From Berberis thunbergii (lineage: Eukaryota; Streptophyta; Magnoliopsida; Ranunculales; Berberidaceae): a stretch of DNA of 64,000 bases. Of the stretch, positions 46,901 to 58,309 are shown piece after piece (the first letter of the stretch is position 1; each line of letters opens with the position of its first letter). A program made the translations under genes and the position numbers. The stretch covers positions 372,001-436,000 of the forward strand of contig QNQO01000522.1 of assembly GCA_003290165.1 (NCBI GenBank), given 5' to 3'. The notes under the pieces are model-generated. The model was not told the origin of the DNA, made no database searches, and saw only the letters and a list, made by a program, of their open reading frames with translations.

Positions 46901-48059
46901 TGGAACTGTTGAATTACTGTTTTCATCTACAAGGAAAACAAAAATATGAATTACAGATTTTCAATCTCTAACATCTTCAATATCATCTTACACTCCAAGA
47001 ACTTTATCCGGATCAAATATAGATTTAACAAAAATTAGGCAAATTTCACAATTTCCTCAAATACCGCCACCAATTTATAAAATGATATACAATCAGAAAT
47101 ATTAGAAGAACACATCAAGCAAAAATCTCCTACACAATATGAAATACGTAATCCATCTCAAATATATATTATTAACAAAATATTCAAACTAGGCAAATGT
47201 TACATTAAAAGAATACATGCAAGACTACAATATTGCCAAAAGAAAAAGATATTATCAATAACCAATGAAGAACAAATAATAATTTATGAAAGACTCAAAG
47301 TCAACATGCCATTATTCCAATGGTTTGAAAATCATTGTTTGACAAATTTAGATGTTGTAACAAATACAAATACAAATACTTGAAAACTAAAAAAAAAAAA
47401 CAATTCAAGAAGCAAAAATCATCCATTAAAAGAAATATTTTATAAAAACAAGGAACTTAAGTTTTAGCATCCAAAATAAAAAAATGTTACCCAAGTAGGA
47501 ATTCTGTATAGTTTAGAGAAAATCATTTAACAAAATAACTATTCAACTAGACTATGACACACAATAAGTCAACAAGTAATAAGTGAAAACAACAATCAAA
47601 GTTATCAAACGCCAAATCCAATATTAAGATCAAAACCATACTTCAAACCTTCTACAATGGATGTAGGTATGATCTCCTAACAAACAAATTTGATGTAATA
47701 ATTTACCAAAGGTGAGCACAATTGAATCTTACGGTGTAGAATTGCCAAAATCAATTAAACAAACACTAATAAATTGGTTTAAAACTTTCAAGACCAACAA
47801 CTTCAAAACAAATCAATGTCTTGTCACAACAAACATGTTCAGAGGATTTTGACTCCTCAGACATACCAAAATGTTTATCAAAATTAAGAAATTACAAAAA
47901 TCCTACAACTTCAAATACTGCTCATTAGTCAACTACAAGAAATTATTATCCAAGACCTTCGTTCCCTAATCTTCAGTTCGAAAAAATGGTAATCAATCAA
48001 CCTTTCACTATTCCATAGGTTCCATTTATGGATAGAGCATAGATGGTAACAATGAACAA

Positions 48060-48960
48060 AACATAAAGGATACGACCCTAGAAATGACTATGTTGGCATC
48101 AACACATAAAAATGAAGGGAAAATGACAATCAAATTGAAAAATCATCATAACCAGTTTTACTGGTCAATTAAAATGTCTCATCTCAATAATAAGCAACTA
48201 TTTTACAATCCGTCAAAGTTGATAACTATGGTCAACCAATCAAAACTGAAATGGATGCAGTATCAATATTAATCTTTGCAATGTTCAAACACTTCATAGG
48301 TGAACCAACTCATTTTCAAGACAAATCAAAAGAAATTCTTATGAATTTAAGATGTCCAAAACTTTAAGATTTCAGATGGTACAAAGATATGTTTCTTTCA
48401 AAAGTCATAAATAAACTAGAAGCAAATAATCCATTTTGGAAGGAAAGATTTCTATTTGGATTTCCTTCAACCTTCGCAGAAACATTTAGAAGCAATCTTA
48501 GAATTCAAAATAATGGAATTATTTCATATAACAAACTAACTTATGAAGACTTAATAGCAAAAACAAATGAGATAGTTTTAATTCTCTGCAATAATTTCAA
48601 ACTTAGAGCCCAACTCAAACATCAAAATCATAATAGACCAAAAAAAATAGTAATTTTCTGTCAGCAATATGGCTATGAACCAATCAAAACTCCTTCATCA
48701 AAATTAAAAACAAAATACAAAAATATACTATTAAATATAGAAGAACAAAATACTCAAAATATTCTACGGACAAACCCAATCCATATTACTAAAAGAACAA
48801 TAATCAATACATAAAGAAACCATATAGAAAATACAAACAAAAAACCTCTTCATCCTTACTAATTTGTTTCAAATGTGGAAAAATCGATCATTTTCAAAGA
48901 GATTGCAAATTAGAAAAGAAAATCAAAGAATTATGGGCTTCAGATGAACTCTAAAGAATG
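48060..48960 (+). pseudogene. pararetroviral coat protein remnant with zinc knuckle
   Basis: The frame at 48389-48814 is open for 141 codons and contains NPFWKERFLFGFPSTFAET and LTYEDLIAKTNEIVLILCNN, like the gag-like coat region of caulimovirus-type elements. It is followed, after a frame change, by a basic stretch and a CCHC knuckle CFKCGKIDHFQRDC (48865-48906) with all four metal ligands intact. Upstream coat sequence (48060-48390) is broken by frameshifts. In an active virus the protein would form the particle and bind the pregenome. Confidence 0.7.
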
Positions 48961-49109
48961 CTTAACTAATTACTTCTAGATTCACAAACTGAATTAGAAT
49001 CAGAAAACCTGATTGAAGAATCTCAATTCTTCCAAGTCCAAACATCAGATTTTGAGTATAATAATTCGTGTTCCAAGAACAAATTAAATGCATGTAACTG
49101 CAAGGATTT

Positions 49110-49950
49110 CACATGTATCAATATGTTATTTGGACCAAAGGAAGTAAATATATTATTAGAATTTGTAGACAAAATAGAAGATCTAAAACTCAAATATGAT
49201 TATCTTGTCATTGTCAATGAATTGATAAGTAAACAAGAAAAATTACAAACAGGTAAACTCTATTATAACTTTCAAAAAATTATTGATAGGTTCAAATCAC
49301 CACATCAATAATCAATCACAATACAAGAACTCCAAAAGGAGATCAATGGCCTTAAACATGAAATTCATCAACTCAAAAATTAAAATATTCAAATACAAAA
49401 GGATATAATAGTTTTAAAACTAAAAAAATTTCAAAGAGTTAATGTTCCTAAAACATCAAACTCAAAAGAAATATTCCAAGAAGAAGAACCCTTGAATTTC
49501 TTACAATTACGTTCAAAAATCAAATTGCAAAAATGGTACATCAATATTTCGTTAACCATAAACAGTGAATATAAAATCACTACAACAACCTTAATAGATT
49601 CAGGTGCAGACTTGAATTGTATTTCAGAAAGATTAATTTCATCGAGATACATTGACCCAACAAAAGAACAATTATACACAACAAATAGACAATAATTGCA
49701 AATTAATTACAAATTATCAAATGTTTACATCCATCACAAAAATTATTATATCAATCAAGAATTTTTTACTTGTTCAAAATATTGGTCAAAAAAGTGTTCT
49801 AGGAGCTCCATTCCTATCTACAATTTAGCCATTCCAAGTAACCAACAAATGTATCCTTACAAAACTCTTCAAATAAGATGTTATTTTTTGTTCTTATTAC
49901 TACAAAAATTAGTAGATCTTGATTTACTAAAATAGTCGTCAATTGCCAAA
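49110..49950 (+). pseudogene. pararetroviral linker and aspartic protease remnant
   Basis: The region 49123-49311 (acidic and charged, with VDKIEDLKLKYDYLVIVNEL) resembles the coiled region between coat and protease. The frame at 49492-49695 carries TTLIDSGADLNCISERL, whose DSGA (49591-49611) is a conserved protease active site. A stop follows at 49693. The sequence becomes unreadable before the copia boundary at 49977. Confidence 0.68.
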
Positions 49951-49976
49951 ATATACTCAATTATTTGAGCTTGTTC

Positions 49977-49993
49977 TGTAAAGAAATTGTATT

Positions 49994-50076
<83 letters not shown>

Positions 50077-50227
50077 TTGTGTTGAATGAAATACAAGCTT
50101 ATAAAGCAAACTCTAACCTAACATTGTAGAAATAGGAAACCTAAGACTTCTATTCTATTTTGACTTTCCTAACCTATTCTGTGACATTTCCTATTCTGTA
50201 ACATAGGTAGACTTCTATTCTTTAACA
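49977..50227 (-). repeat. copia 3' LTR with expanded ATT repeat
   Basis: On the plus strand it begins TGTAAAGAAATTG and ends TTCTTTAACA. It matches 63882-64000 except for the length of an ATT run (27 units here, 4 there). The polypurine tract ATTTGAAGGGGAG (50228-50240, minus strand) directly precedes it. Confidence 0.9.
49996..50076. repeat. (ATT)27 microsatellite in LTR
   Basis: It is an uninterrupted 81-bp run. The partner LTR has (ATT)4 at 63901-63912. Confidence 0.97.
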
Positions 50228-50240
50228 CTCCCCTTCAAAT
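50228..50240 (-). other. copia polypurine tract
   Basis: Minus-strand ATTTGAAGGGGAG immediately precedes the LTR. It would prime plus-strand DNA synthesis. Confidence 0.7.
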
Positions 50241-50347
50241 TGGAGTATATGTTTGTAATACCCAACTTGCTAAGAAGATTAACAAATTGATAAGTGCTCA
50301 AAGCTTTAGTGAACAAATCTGCCCGTTGATGTAGTATTCCAACATGC

Positions 50348-50995
50348 TCAGTCTGAATAGTGCCCTCTTGTATTTTTTTTTCTAATCAAATGACAATCAA
50401 TCTCTATATGATTCGTTCGCTCATGAAAAACGGGATTAGATGCAATATGGAGTGCAGTCTTGTTGTCACAAAATAAGAGAGCTGCCTGAGGGTGATTAAT
50501 GTGCAAATCATTAAGAATGTACCTCAACCAGGTTAACTCACAACATGTAGAAGCCATGACCCTATATTTTGCTTCAGCTCTAGATCTTGCCACTGTAGTT
50601 TGTTCCTTAGCTTTCCAAGAAATTGGTGAATTGCCAAGCATGAAACAATAACCTGTAATGGATCTCCTAGTATCTCTACATCTAGCCCAATATGCATCAC
50701 AATAAGTTTTCAACTGTAATGAGCTGGTGGAAGAGAAAAAAATACCCTGTCCTGGTGAAGCTTTGATATACCTCAAGACCTTGTATGCAACATCCAAATG
50801 TGGTATTCTAGGTTTATCCATAAATTGACTTAGGACATGTACTGAATAAACCAAATCTGGTCTTGTAATCATTAAGTATATCAACCTTTCAACAAGTCTG
50901 CGGTATGTTACGGGATTTGGTAGTAAATCTCCATCATCCTGTGTGAGTACCAAGTTTTGATCCATAGGATAACGTGAAGGCTTTTCTCCAAGATA
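50348..50995 (-). pseudogene. copia RT C-terminus and RNase H
   Basis: The frame reads [40 protein letters not shown] and [19 protein letters not shown], standard copia. The RNase H part shows [20 protein letters not shown], where relatives have CDADWAGC: the second Asp is Tyr and the Gly is Arg. [11 protein letters not shown] has Lys for the usual Glu. It joins RT at 60771 through the gypsy insertion (target CCCTG). Confidence 0.85.
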
Positions 50996-51000
50996 CCCTG

Positions 51001-53459
51001 TCTGAGACCTGCGTGTTTTAAAAAAAAAAATTTTTTTTAGGGCGAGGTGTACTCAGCAAAGGTGGTGGGGGCACATAGCCATCCACCCCTTTAAAACAAA
51101 ACGACCCCTCCCCTCCCCCCTTTCTTCTCCTCTTTCTTTCTTTCTTTTTGGTTCTGTTCGTTCCAGCAGTGAGCGTCTGCGACATCGTCGCCTCCTCCAA
51201 CTTCTTCTCGGTGGTTTTTGGTGGATTTTCTTCCCCAATCTCACCTCCTCCTCCTCGGTTCGTTCTCTCTTCCCCCTATTTATTTCTCTGTTGTTTTTTT
51301 TCAAAAAAAAAAAAAAAATCAGTTTTCCTTTGGGTATGGGGTTTGATCGGGGTTTTAGCTCCGATTAGCCGTGTTAGGGTCTTGGTGGCGTCCTTGGGAG
51401 CCCTTAGAACCGACATGCAAGACTGTTTTGGGGTTGGCCAAATTTTTTTTTTCAAAAAATCAGGGTGCATGTTTGTTTGGAGGGTTCCTCGGCGTGAAAC
51501 CGGGCTTTGGGTGCATGGGTGAGCCTCATTTTCGTGACTCCGAGAGTCCTTAGACTCTTTTGCGGGCTGTTGTGCAGTTTGGTAGCGATCAGACCGGAGT
51601 AGGGAGGGTTTCGGCGCGTTTTCGCCAAACCTTGGGTTTCGGTGGGGTGGTTGCCGATTTCCTATTGCCTGTAAGTTTTCCTTTCAGTCACGCGCCGCTT
51701 GTATTTATTTATTTATTTCAGTTTTTGGCTAGTTTACTCATTTCCGAGTCCGCCTTGCAGTTTTAGAATTTTCGTGGCCCCGCATTCGTTGTATTGCGTG
51801 TTTGGAGCTTCGACCGATAGGAATTGGGTTTTGAAAATCCATTCCGCCAGGTGAGTGGAACTATAATATTTATTTTGATAAAATAATTACTTGAAATTCT
51901 AAAATGAATTTTTACAGTTTACCGTCAATTGTGTGGAATTGAATCCAAATCTGAAATTCGGAGTTTTCAGATATTTTGAGGATTGTGTTAGTTATGTGTG
52001 AATGAATTATGCATTGGATTTTTAGAAAAACATGATACTTGAATGAAATTGAATAGTAATTTTGGTGTGATTAGGCTTTGGTGTAATGACATGAGACTTG
52101 TATGCTTTGTTGTCGAGTTGCATAGCATATCATGTTTTACCGTGGATTTTCGAGTTTTGAGCATGTATGATAATCGACTCGAATAAATTTATTGTGGTGA
52201 ATTGGGTCATGTTGGGACCCTGGCATAGTCGTGGTTTTATAAAAATTGCCCGAATTGTTTATGATTGCACGTTTGTACATTTGGTTATGTATAGACTTGT
52301 CATTTGTGCATGTGGATAGTAGTATAAGTGTCTTTACCCCGCTATAATGCCTGTTTGCTGATGCTTAGGAGCTTGCTCGCATCGTGAGTAGGACGGTGCT
52401 TGAGATGACTCGCACCTGACATTGTGGACGCTACTGCATGTGGCAAGCTTGCTGAGGTGCGGTGAGCTCCCGCACGCACTTGCCACTATAGAGTGTAGTA
52501 GGACGGGTCCCGGAGGACGTGCTTTGGAGATTACTCGCTTTCCCTCCCAGCACGCTTAATTTTGATTATGTTAGGTTGGCCGTGTTAGGCCAGTCGTTCG
52601 GGATGTTTGAGTTTGTATCCTGGCAGATGACACCCCATTAGGATACAAACAAGCCCGAAGTGGTACTGGTGCACGTTGTGGGATGTGTCTGGGTGAGACA
52701 CATTCGTAGGGTATGCGGATACCTATGATATGATACACTTATACAGGATTTTACAAGATTTCTGATTTCAACTTGATTGCTATACCTAGGAGGCTAGGAA
52801 GAATTATGAATTGTTTTATTTCCATTGCTTGATATTACCATGTTTGAATCGTGTGTAATGACTGACATATATCGTAAACTGGTAGTTATTGTTGAATCTG
52901 AAATGTTTGGGTTGTTGCTTGAACTTAGAAACATTAGCCTTAGAGACACGGTGTGATTTAGACTTTAAAACTTGTTGCTTATTCATTGTTGTGTGGCGTG
53001 AATCTTCTTTGTTTATTATTCTGTTATTTGTATTTAGTTCGCTCGCACCAGCTAGCTTTGTGCTTTACTGACCCCGCAAGGGGTGTGCTTCTATTGGAGT
53101 GCAGGCAGTGTTGGAGTTCCTGCTGATCGTGGCGCGTAGGCCCCGATTTTCGTTGTAGGAGCGTTATGTGCTTTTTGGGTTGTGTCCACCCTGTTCGGGT
53201 ATGTTTTGCTTTCTCTGTATTTCAGATGTACTCTATTGTTAAACTAGATGTTTGTATACTGGTTTTGTCGCTATGACTCTAGCGGGGCGAATCAAATATA
53301 TATTTATTTTGTTCAAACTTTAGCGTAGTTTTATTTTGTTTGTTTATCGTATCAAGAATGTGTTATATTATGATGTTGTGGCCGGTTACGATCCGCCTGT
53401 GTACGTGGTAGTTCACGCATCGGCACGCTGCGATTCCCGTGGCGGGTCGGGGCGTGACA
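51001..53459 (+). repeat. gypsy 5' LTR
   Basis: It starts TCTGAGACCTGCG (the 3' copy has TGTGAAACCTGCG; the terminal TG has become TC here) and ends GGGGCGTGACA. A TTTAAAA TATA-like site lies at 51090. Short open frames inside (for example 51148-51522) are duplicated in the other LTR and look like by-products. Confidence 0.9.
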
Positions 53460-53464
53460 GCGCT

Positions 53465-53476
53465 TGGTATCAGAGC
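53465..53476 (+). other. gypsy primer-binding site
   Basis: TGGTATCAGAGC is complementary to initiator Met tRNA and lies 5 nt after the LTR end. Confidence 0.85.
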
Positions 53477-53601
53477 AATTGTTACCGGTTCACATAGAAC
53501 ATCATCGTATACCACTTCTTGAGTGGATTGGGTAGAGGAGTTAGGAATTTTGTTGTGTTGTTTGATGTATGGTATGTGTGTTTTTTTTTTCTTCGTAGAG
53601 G

Positions 53602-54784
53602 TTGTTTGGTGATGGCCGTGGGCAGAGATCTCAGGGTGAGGGATCGGGCACTGCGGAGGAGGATATCTTTCAGGCTTTCATGGAAATTATGACCCAGTTG
53701 GCACAGAGTGTGAGGCAGGGTGGTCAGTCAGAGGATCCGTTTACTCGGCGCAACAGGGATTTCGTCAGCTTGGGTGGTGAAAGGTTGGATGGTACCGGAG
53801 ATTCTCTAGCTGCGGATCGGTGGATCCGTAAGGTAGAGCTCATATTTGAGAGGATGGTGCTAACACCTATACAGCGTACTGAGTTAGCAGCACACCAGTT
53901 TGACGGAGAGGCTATGTACTGGTGGGATACAGTGAGGCAGAGCCGTGACGTGTCAGAGATGCAGTAGGGTACATTTTGCCAGGTGTTTGAACAACATTTT
54001 GTTCCTGATTCTGCAAGAGCTGAGATAGTGGACAGGTTTCTACATTTACAGCAGGGTTCTAGATCAGTTTCTGAATACTTGTCAGAGTTTACACAGTTGA
54101 GCCGCTATGCCACTTATTTTATAGACACACCAGAGAAGAAGAACATAAAATTTTTAAGTGGTCTGAACCCGTTTTTAAGGAAACAGTTGATGGTGATGAT
54201 TGATCGTCCTTTTGATAGATTAGTGGATATCACTTTGAGTCAGGAGCGAGTGAACGCCGAGTGTAGACAAGAGACTTTGGTTCGGCGAACTAGAGGTTCA
54301 GAACGTAGTCAAAGGTTTGGCCGAGAAAGTCAGACAATTGAGCAGGCACAACAGCCAGAGCGTGCCGCTATCCAGTAGAGAGACCCTGGTAGAGGTGGAA
54401 CAGTTAGGACTGGCAGAGACCGCAGAGGTGACAAACGTTCTCGAAGATATCATCGACAGCAGCAGCAACAACAGCAACAACAGAGACAGCCTAGGTGGGG
54501 TGGTCAGACAGGAAGTAGGAGCGGTTGTTTCACTTGTGGTTAGGAGGGACATATAGCCCGTGATTGTCCAAGAGGTCAGACAAATCGATGGGAGCATGTA
54601 GTTTGTTTTACTTGTGGACAATTGGGGCACTTTTCCAGGCTTTGTCCTCAGAATAGGGCTGGACCAGCACTACAGAGGGCGCCTCAGGGACAATTAGCGC
54701 CTGCGTCTGGTAGTGGTAAGAGAGTCCCTCTCCCAGTACCGCCTGTTCGCCTAGCAGCTATTCCCGGTCAGGGAAATGTTGAGG
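53602..54784 (+). pseudogene. gypsy gag
   Basis: The frame runs from 53602 without an obvious ATG. It includes AADRWIRKVELIFERMVLTP, DGEAMYWWDTVRQSRDVSEM, SVSEYLSEFTQLSRYATYFI and FLSGLNPFLRKQLMVMIDRP, a standard chromovirus gag. Three in-frame TAG codons (53965, 54376, 54541) interrupt it, each explained by one transition from TGG or CAG. Two zinc knuckles follow: the first, near 54525, contains one of those stops (CFTCG, stop, EGHIARDC) and the second, near 54607, is intact (CFTCGQLGHFSRLC). The frame stays open to 54831. Confidence 0.85.
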
Positions 54785-54900
54785 GTATGTTATTTTATTT
54801 ATTTTTATTGTCGTTTTGTGTGTGCCAGATGTAGTAAGATTATGTTATGTGCATTATGCATAGGAAAAATTGCATGTTAGTGTGTTGTTATGTGATTCAG
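54785..54900 (+). other. candidate GT-AG intron between gag and protease frames
   Basis: GTATGTTATTTTATTTATTT starts at 54785 and the interval ends TGTGATTCAG at 54900. It is T-rich, contains stops in both flanking frames, and its removal joins the gag frame to the protease frame in register. Intron status is inference from sequence only. Confidence 0.4.
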
Positions 54901-55420
54901 GATACTTGTGTTGTGTGCCAGGTTTTGTGCATTCGTCGTCTTCCCTGTTGAGGGCTCTTTTCGATACAGGAGCATCTAGGTCTTTTATTTCTAGACAGTT
55001 GGTTGTTAGAGACAACCTTGAGGTGATGCCTTTGTCGGAGCCCTTGTGCGTTGTGTCTCCCTTGGGCAGTTCGGTTTGGTTGTGGGAGTTTTGTCCCCGT
55101 TTCGAGTTTTCCTTGTTGGGGTACAGCTTTGTGTTTGACTTTATTGTTTTGGGTTTGAGGGCTATCATTTGATTCTAGGGATGGATTGGTTGTCCAGTCA
55201 TCTGGTGATTATTGATTGCTTGCATAGGTCGGTGATGTTAGCGCCACCTGATGCTTCGCCTCGTGTGTTGGCTTGTGAGCCCGATTCGGTTTCTTTGATG
55301 TCGAGTTTTCTTAGCTCTCTTGAGATTTCTTGTCCCGACACTAGTTCTGTAGAGGTTGTGTGTGAGTTCCTGATGTGTTTCAAGAGATTCCTGGTATCTC
55401 TCCACGTCGTGAGGTAGAGT
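54870..55420 (+). pseudogene. gypsy aspartic protease
   Basis: The frame reads LLRALFDTGASRSFISRQLV (about 54948), with intact DTGAS, then PLCVVSPLGSS and LGYSFVFDFIVLGLRAII. A frameshift near 55165 leads into ILGMDWLSSHLVIID. A single-base deletion near 55368 shifts the frame into the linker to RT. It would process the Gag-Pol polyprotein. Confidence 0.8.
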
Positions 55421-56983
55421 TTCGGATTGACCTGGTTCCTGGTACTGCACCTATCTCTAAATCGGCGTACAGACTTGCACCTAAGCAATTGGAAGAGATG
55501 AAAGTACAGTTTGATGAGTTGCTTCGGAAGGGGTTTATTCGTCCCGAGCAATTCACCTTGGGGAGCTCCAGCAATATTTGTATCCAAGAAGGATGGATCA
55601 TTGAGGATGTGCATAGATTATCGAGATTTGAATAAAGTGACTATCAAGAATAAATATCCATTGCATCGGATTGATGATTTATTGGATCAGTTGAGGGGAG
55701 CCGTAGTGTTTTCACAGTTAGATTTGCAGTCTGGGTACCATCAGATGAGAGTTGAGGAACATTCCATTCCAATTACCGCTTTTCGGACCCGTTATGGCTT
55801 GTATGAGTTTCCAGTCATGCCATTTGGATTGACAAATGCACCAGCTTTCTTCATGGATTTGATGAATAGATTGTTCAGTCCGTACCTGGACAAGTTTGTG
55901 GTAATCTTCATTGATGATATCTTAGTGTACTCGAGGAGTTTAGAGGAGCACAGAGAACACCTTCGCATTGTTTTGCAGATACTTAGAGAAAATCAGTTGT
56001 ATGCAAAGTTCAGTAAGTGTCACTTTTGGGAGCCTGAAGTTCGATTTCTTGGGCATGTCATTTCTAGTGGAGGTATTGCAGTGGACCCTGAGAAAGTCGA
56101 GGCAGTGAAGTCTTGGAGACGACCTAGTAGTGTGACAGAGATTCATAGTTTTCTGGGTTTGGCCGGTTATTACCGACGGTTTATCGAGAAATTTTCTTTG
56201 ATTGCGGCACCACTCACTCAGTTAACTAGAAAGAATGTTCCTTTTGTATGGTCAGAAAAGTGTGAAGAAGCTTTTGAAACTTTGAAGCTTTGGTTGACTT
56301 CAGCACCAGTGTTGACTATTCCGACACCTGGTAGCCGACTGGTGGTATTTACTGATGCTTGCGGTACAGGATTGGGTGGAGTGTTGATGCAAGGCAAGAA
56401 GGTCGTAGCCTATGCGTCTCGACAGTTGAAACCACACGAGCGAAAATATCCGACACATGATTTAGAGTTGGCAGCCGTAGTCTTTGCTTTGAAGATCTGG
56501 AGACATTATCTGTATGGTGAGAGGTTTGAGTTGTTCACAGATCACAAGAGTTTGAAGTACTTATTCACTCAGAGGGAGTTGAATATGAGGCAACAACGAT
56601 GGGTTGATTTCCTTAGCAGCTATGACTTCGAGATACAGTATCAGCCGGGTAGGGCCAATGTGGTTGCAGATGCCTTGAGTAGGCGACATGTAGTGATGGC
56701 AACCATGATGATTCAGGAGTACCGAACACTTGAGATATTAGCTTCATTTGCAGTTCAGCCTACTTTCGGTACAGAGGGCAGCATGATAGCGGGTTTAGCA
56801 GTTTATCCGTCGTTGATCAGTAGAGTGGTGGAGAGACAGACCTCTGATCCAGTGATTACGAGGCAGATAGCAGATTTGGTAGTGAACACATTGGATGAGT
56901 GCCCTACCGATTGGTCAGTGGGTTCAGATGGAGGGTTGCGATTTCGTGGGCGGCTTTGTGTTCCGTCTGATGAGGAGTTGTGA
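55421..56983 (+). pseudogene. gypsy reverse transcriptase and RNase H
   Basis: The RT begins with [20 protein letters not shown]. After a frame change near 55550 comes a 490-codon frame: [60 protein letters not shown] and [20 protein letters not shown] (catalytic DD intact). RNase H follows ([57 protein letters not shown]). The stop TGA at 56981 replaces what would be an Arg codon (CGA), just before integrase. Confidence 0.9.
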
Positions 56984-58248
56984 AGAGATATCTTACAGGA
57001 AGCTCATAGATCTCGTTTCACCATTCATCTTGGTGGAACGAAGATGTATCAAGATTTGAGACGTTCTTTCTGGTGGCATGGCATGAAGAAAGACATTGGA
57101 GAGTTTGTGGCACGGTGTGCGACTTGTCAGCAGGTGAAAGCCGAGCATCAGAGACCGTTTGGGTTATTGCATCCATTGGATATCCCTACGTGGAAGTGGG
57201 AGTATATCACTATGGATTTCATCGATGGACTTCCACGGTCGAGGAAAGGTAATGAGTCGATATGGGTCATTGTTGATCGGTTGACGAAGTGTGCACATTT
57301 CATTCCTGTTAGTATGAATCAGACGGCAGACAGTCTAGCAGTATTGTTCATTCGGGAGATAGTTTGCCTTCATGGGTCGCCTGTTTCGATTGTATCCGAC
57401 AGAGATCCGCTTTTCACAGCCCACTTCTGGCAGAGCTTTCAACAAGCTATGGGTACTAGATTGGACATGAGTACAACTTATCATCCACAGATAGATGGCC
57501 AATCTGAGCGAGTGAATCAGGTAGTGGAAGACATGCTTAGAACATGCATTTTAGACTTTGGGGGCAGTTGGGAAGATCACCTACCGTTATGCGAGTTGCG
57601 TACAACAACAGCTACCACGTAAGTATTGGCATGGCACCGTTTGAGGCACTCTATGGACGACCGTGTAGGTCCCCTGTTTGTTGGGCAGAGATTGGAGAGT
57701 CAGTTGTGATGGGGCCAGATGTGATCAGAGAAACTACTGAGAAGATTGAGCTGATTAGAGCGCGGTTGTTGACAGCCCAGAGTAGACAGAAGAGTTACGT
57801 TGATAGGAGGCGTAAGGAGTTGGAGTTTGATGTTGGTGACAGGGTTTTTCTGAAAGTTTCCCCGATGCGCGGAGTTGTTAGGTTTCGAAGTCGTGGGAAA
57901 CTTGTACCGAGGTATGTAGGGCCATATGAGATTACTGAGAGGATTGGACCAGTGGCCTACAGATTGGCTTTGCCGCAGAGTATGTCAGGTATCCACGACG
58001 TGTTTCACGTATCCATGTTGCGGAAGTGTTTGGCAGATCCATCACAGATTATAGAGCCTGCTGAAGTAGAGATTGCGGATGAGTTGACGTATCCAGTGAG
58101 GCCAGTAGCCATTGTTGATGATGATGCGAAACAACTTCGTCGGAGGATAGTGAAGTTAGTGAAGGTTCAGTGGAGCCACCGAGCGGGTCACGTGACTTGG
58201 GAACTAGAGGACCAGATGAGACAGAAATACCCCGAGCTTTTTGCCTAG
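56984..58248 (+). pseudogene. gypsy integrase with chromodomain-like tail
   Basis: The zinc-binding part (HRSRFTIHLGG, then CATCQQVKAEHQ) is followed by the core: ITMDFIDGLPRSRKGNESIW (first Asp), SDRDPLFTAHFW (second Asp) and DGQSERVNQVVEDML (Glu), all three present. A one-base deletion near 57598 shifts the frame within the core. The next frame continues AYNNSYHVSIGMAPFEALYG, then GDRVFLKVSPM, FHVSMLRKCL and a C-terminal chromodomain-like RRRIVKLVKVQW...HVTWELEDQM. In chromoviruses this tail directs insertion to heterochromatin. Confidence 0.9.
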
Positions 58249-58309
58249 GTTTTCTTATTGTGGCTTTTGTCCGATCTCGAGGACGAGATCTCTTTTAAGG
58301 TGTGTATGA

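Larger units (their letters stand above)
46470..49976 (+). mobile_element. endogenous caulimovirus-like (pararetrovirus) fragment
   Basis: A broken polyprotein region in the order movement protein, coat protein with zinc knuckle, protease matches the general layout of endogenous plant pararetroviruses. The reverse transcriptase part that should follow is absent, because the copia element is inserted at 49977. Many stops and frameshifts and a microsatellite interrupt it. No intact viral gene is present. The genus cannot be given from this fragment. Confidence 0.72.

Noticed and set aside
46591..46926. Long frames with Ile-Tyr repeats on both strands
   Set aside because: They are translations of the (AT)46 microsatellite. 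Only the short flanking pieces are meaningful, as movement-protein remnants.
51148..51766. Frames of 60-124 codons in the gypsy LTR, repeated at 58353-59072
   Set aside because: They are in LTR sequence, are not preserved in frame between the two LTRs, and match no protein I know.
54298..54630. 110-codon minus-strand frame opposite gypsy gag
   Set aside because: It is a Ser/Thr/Leu-rich shadow of the CAG-rich gag strand.
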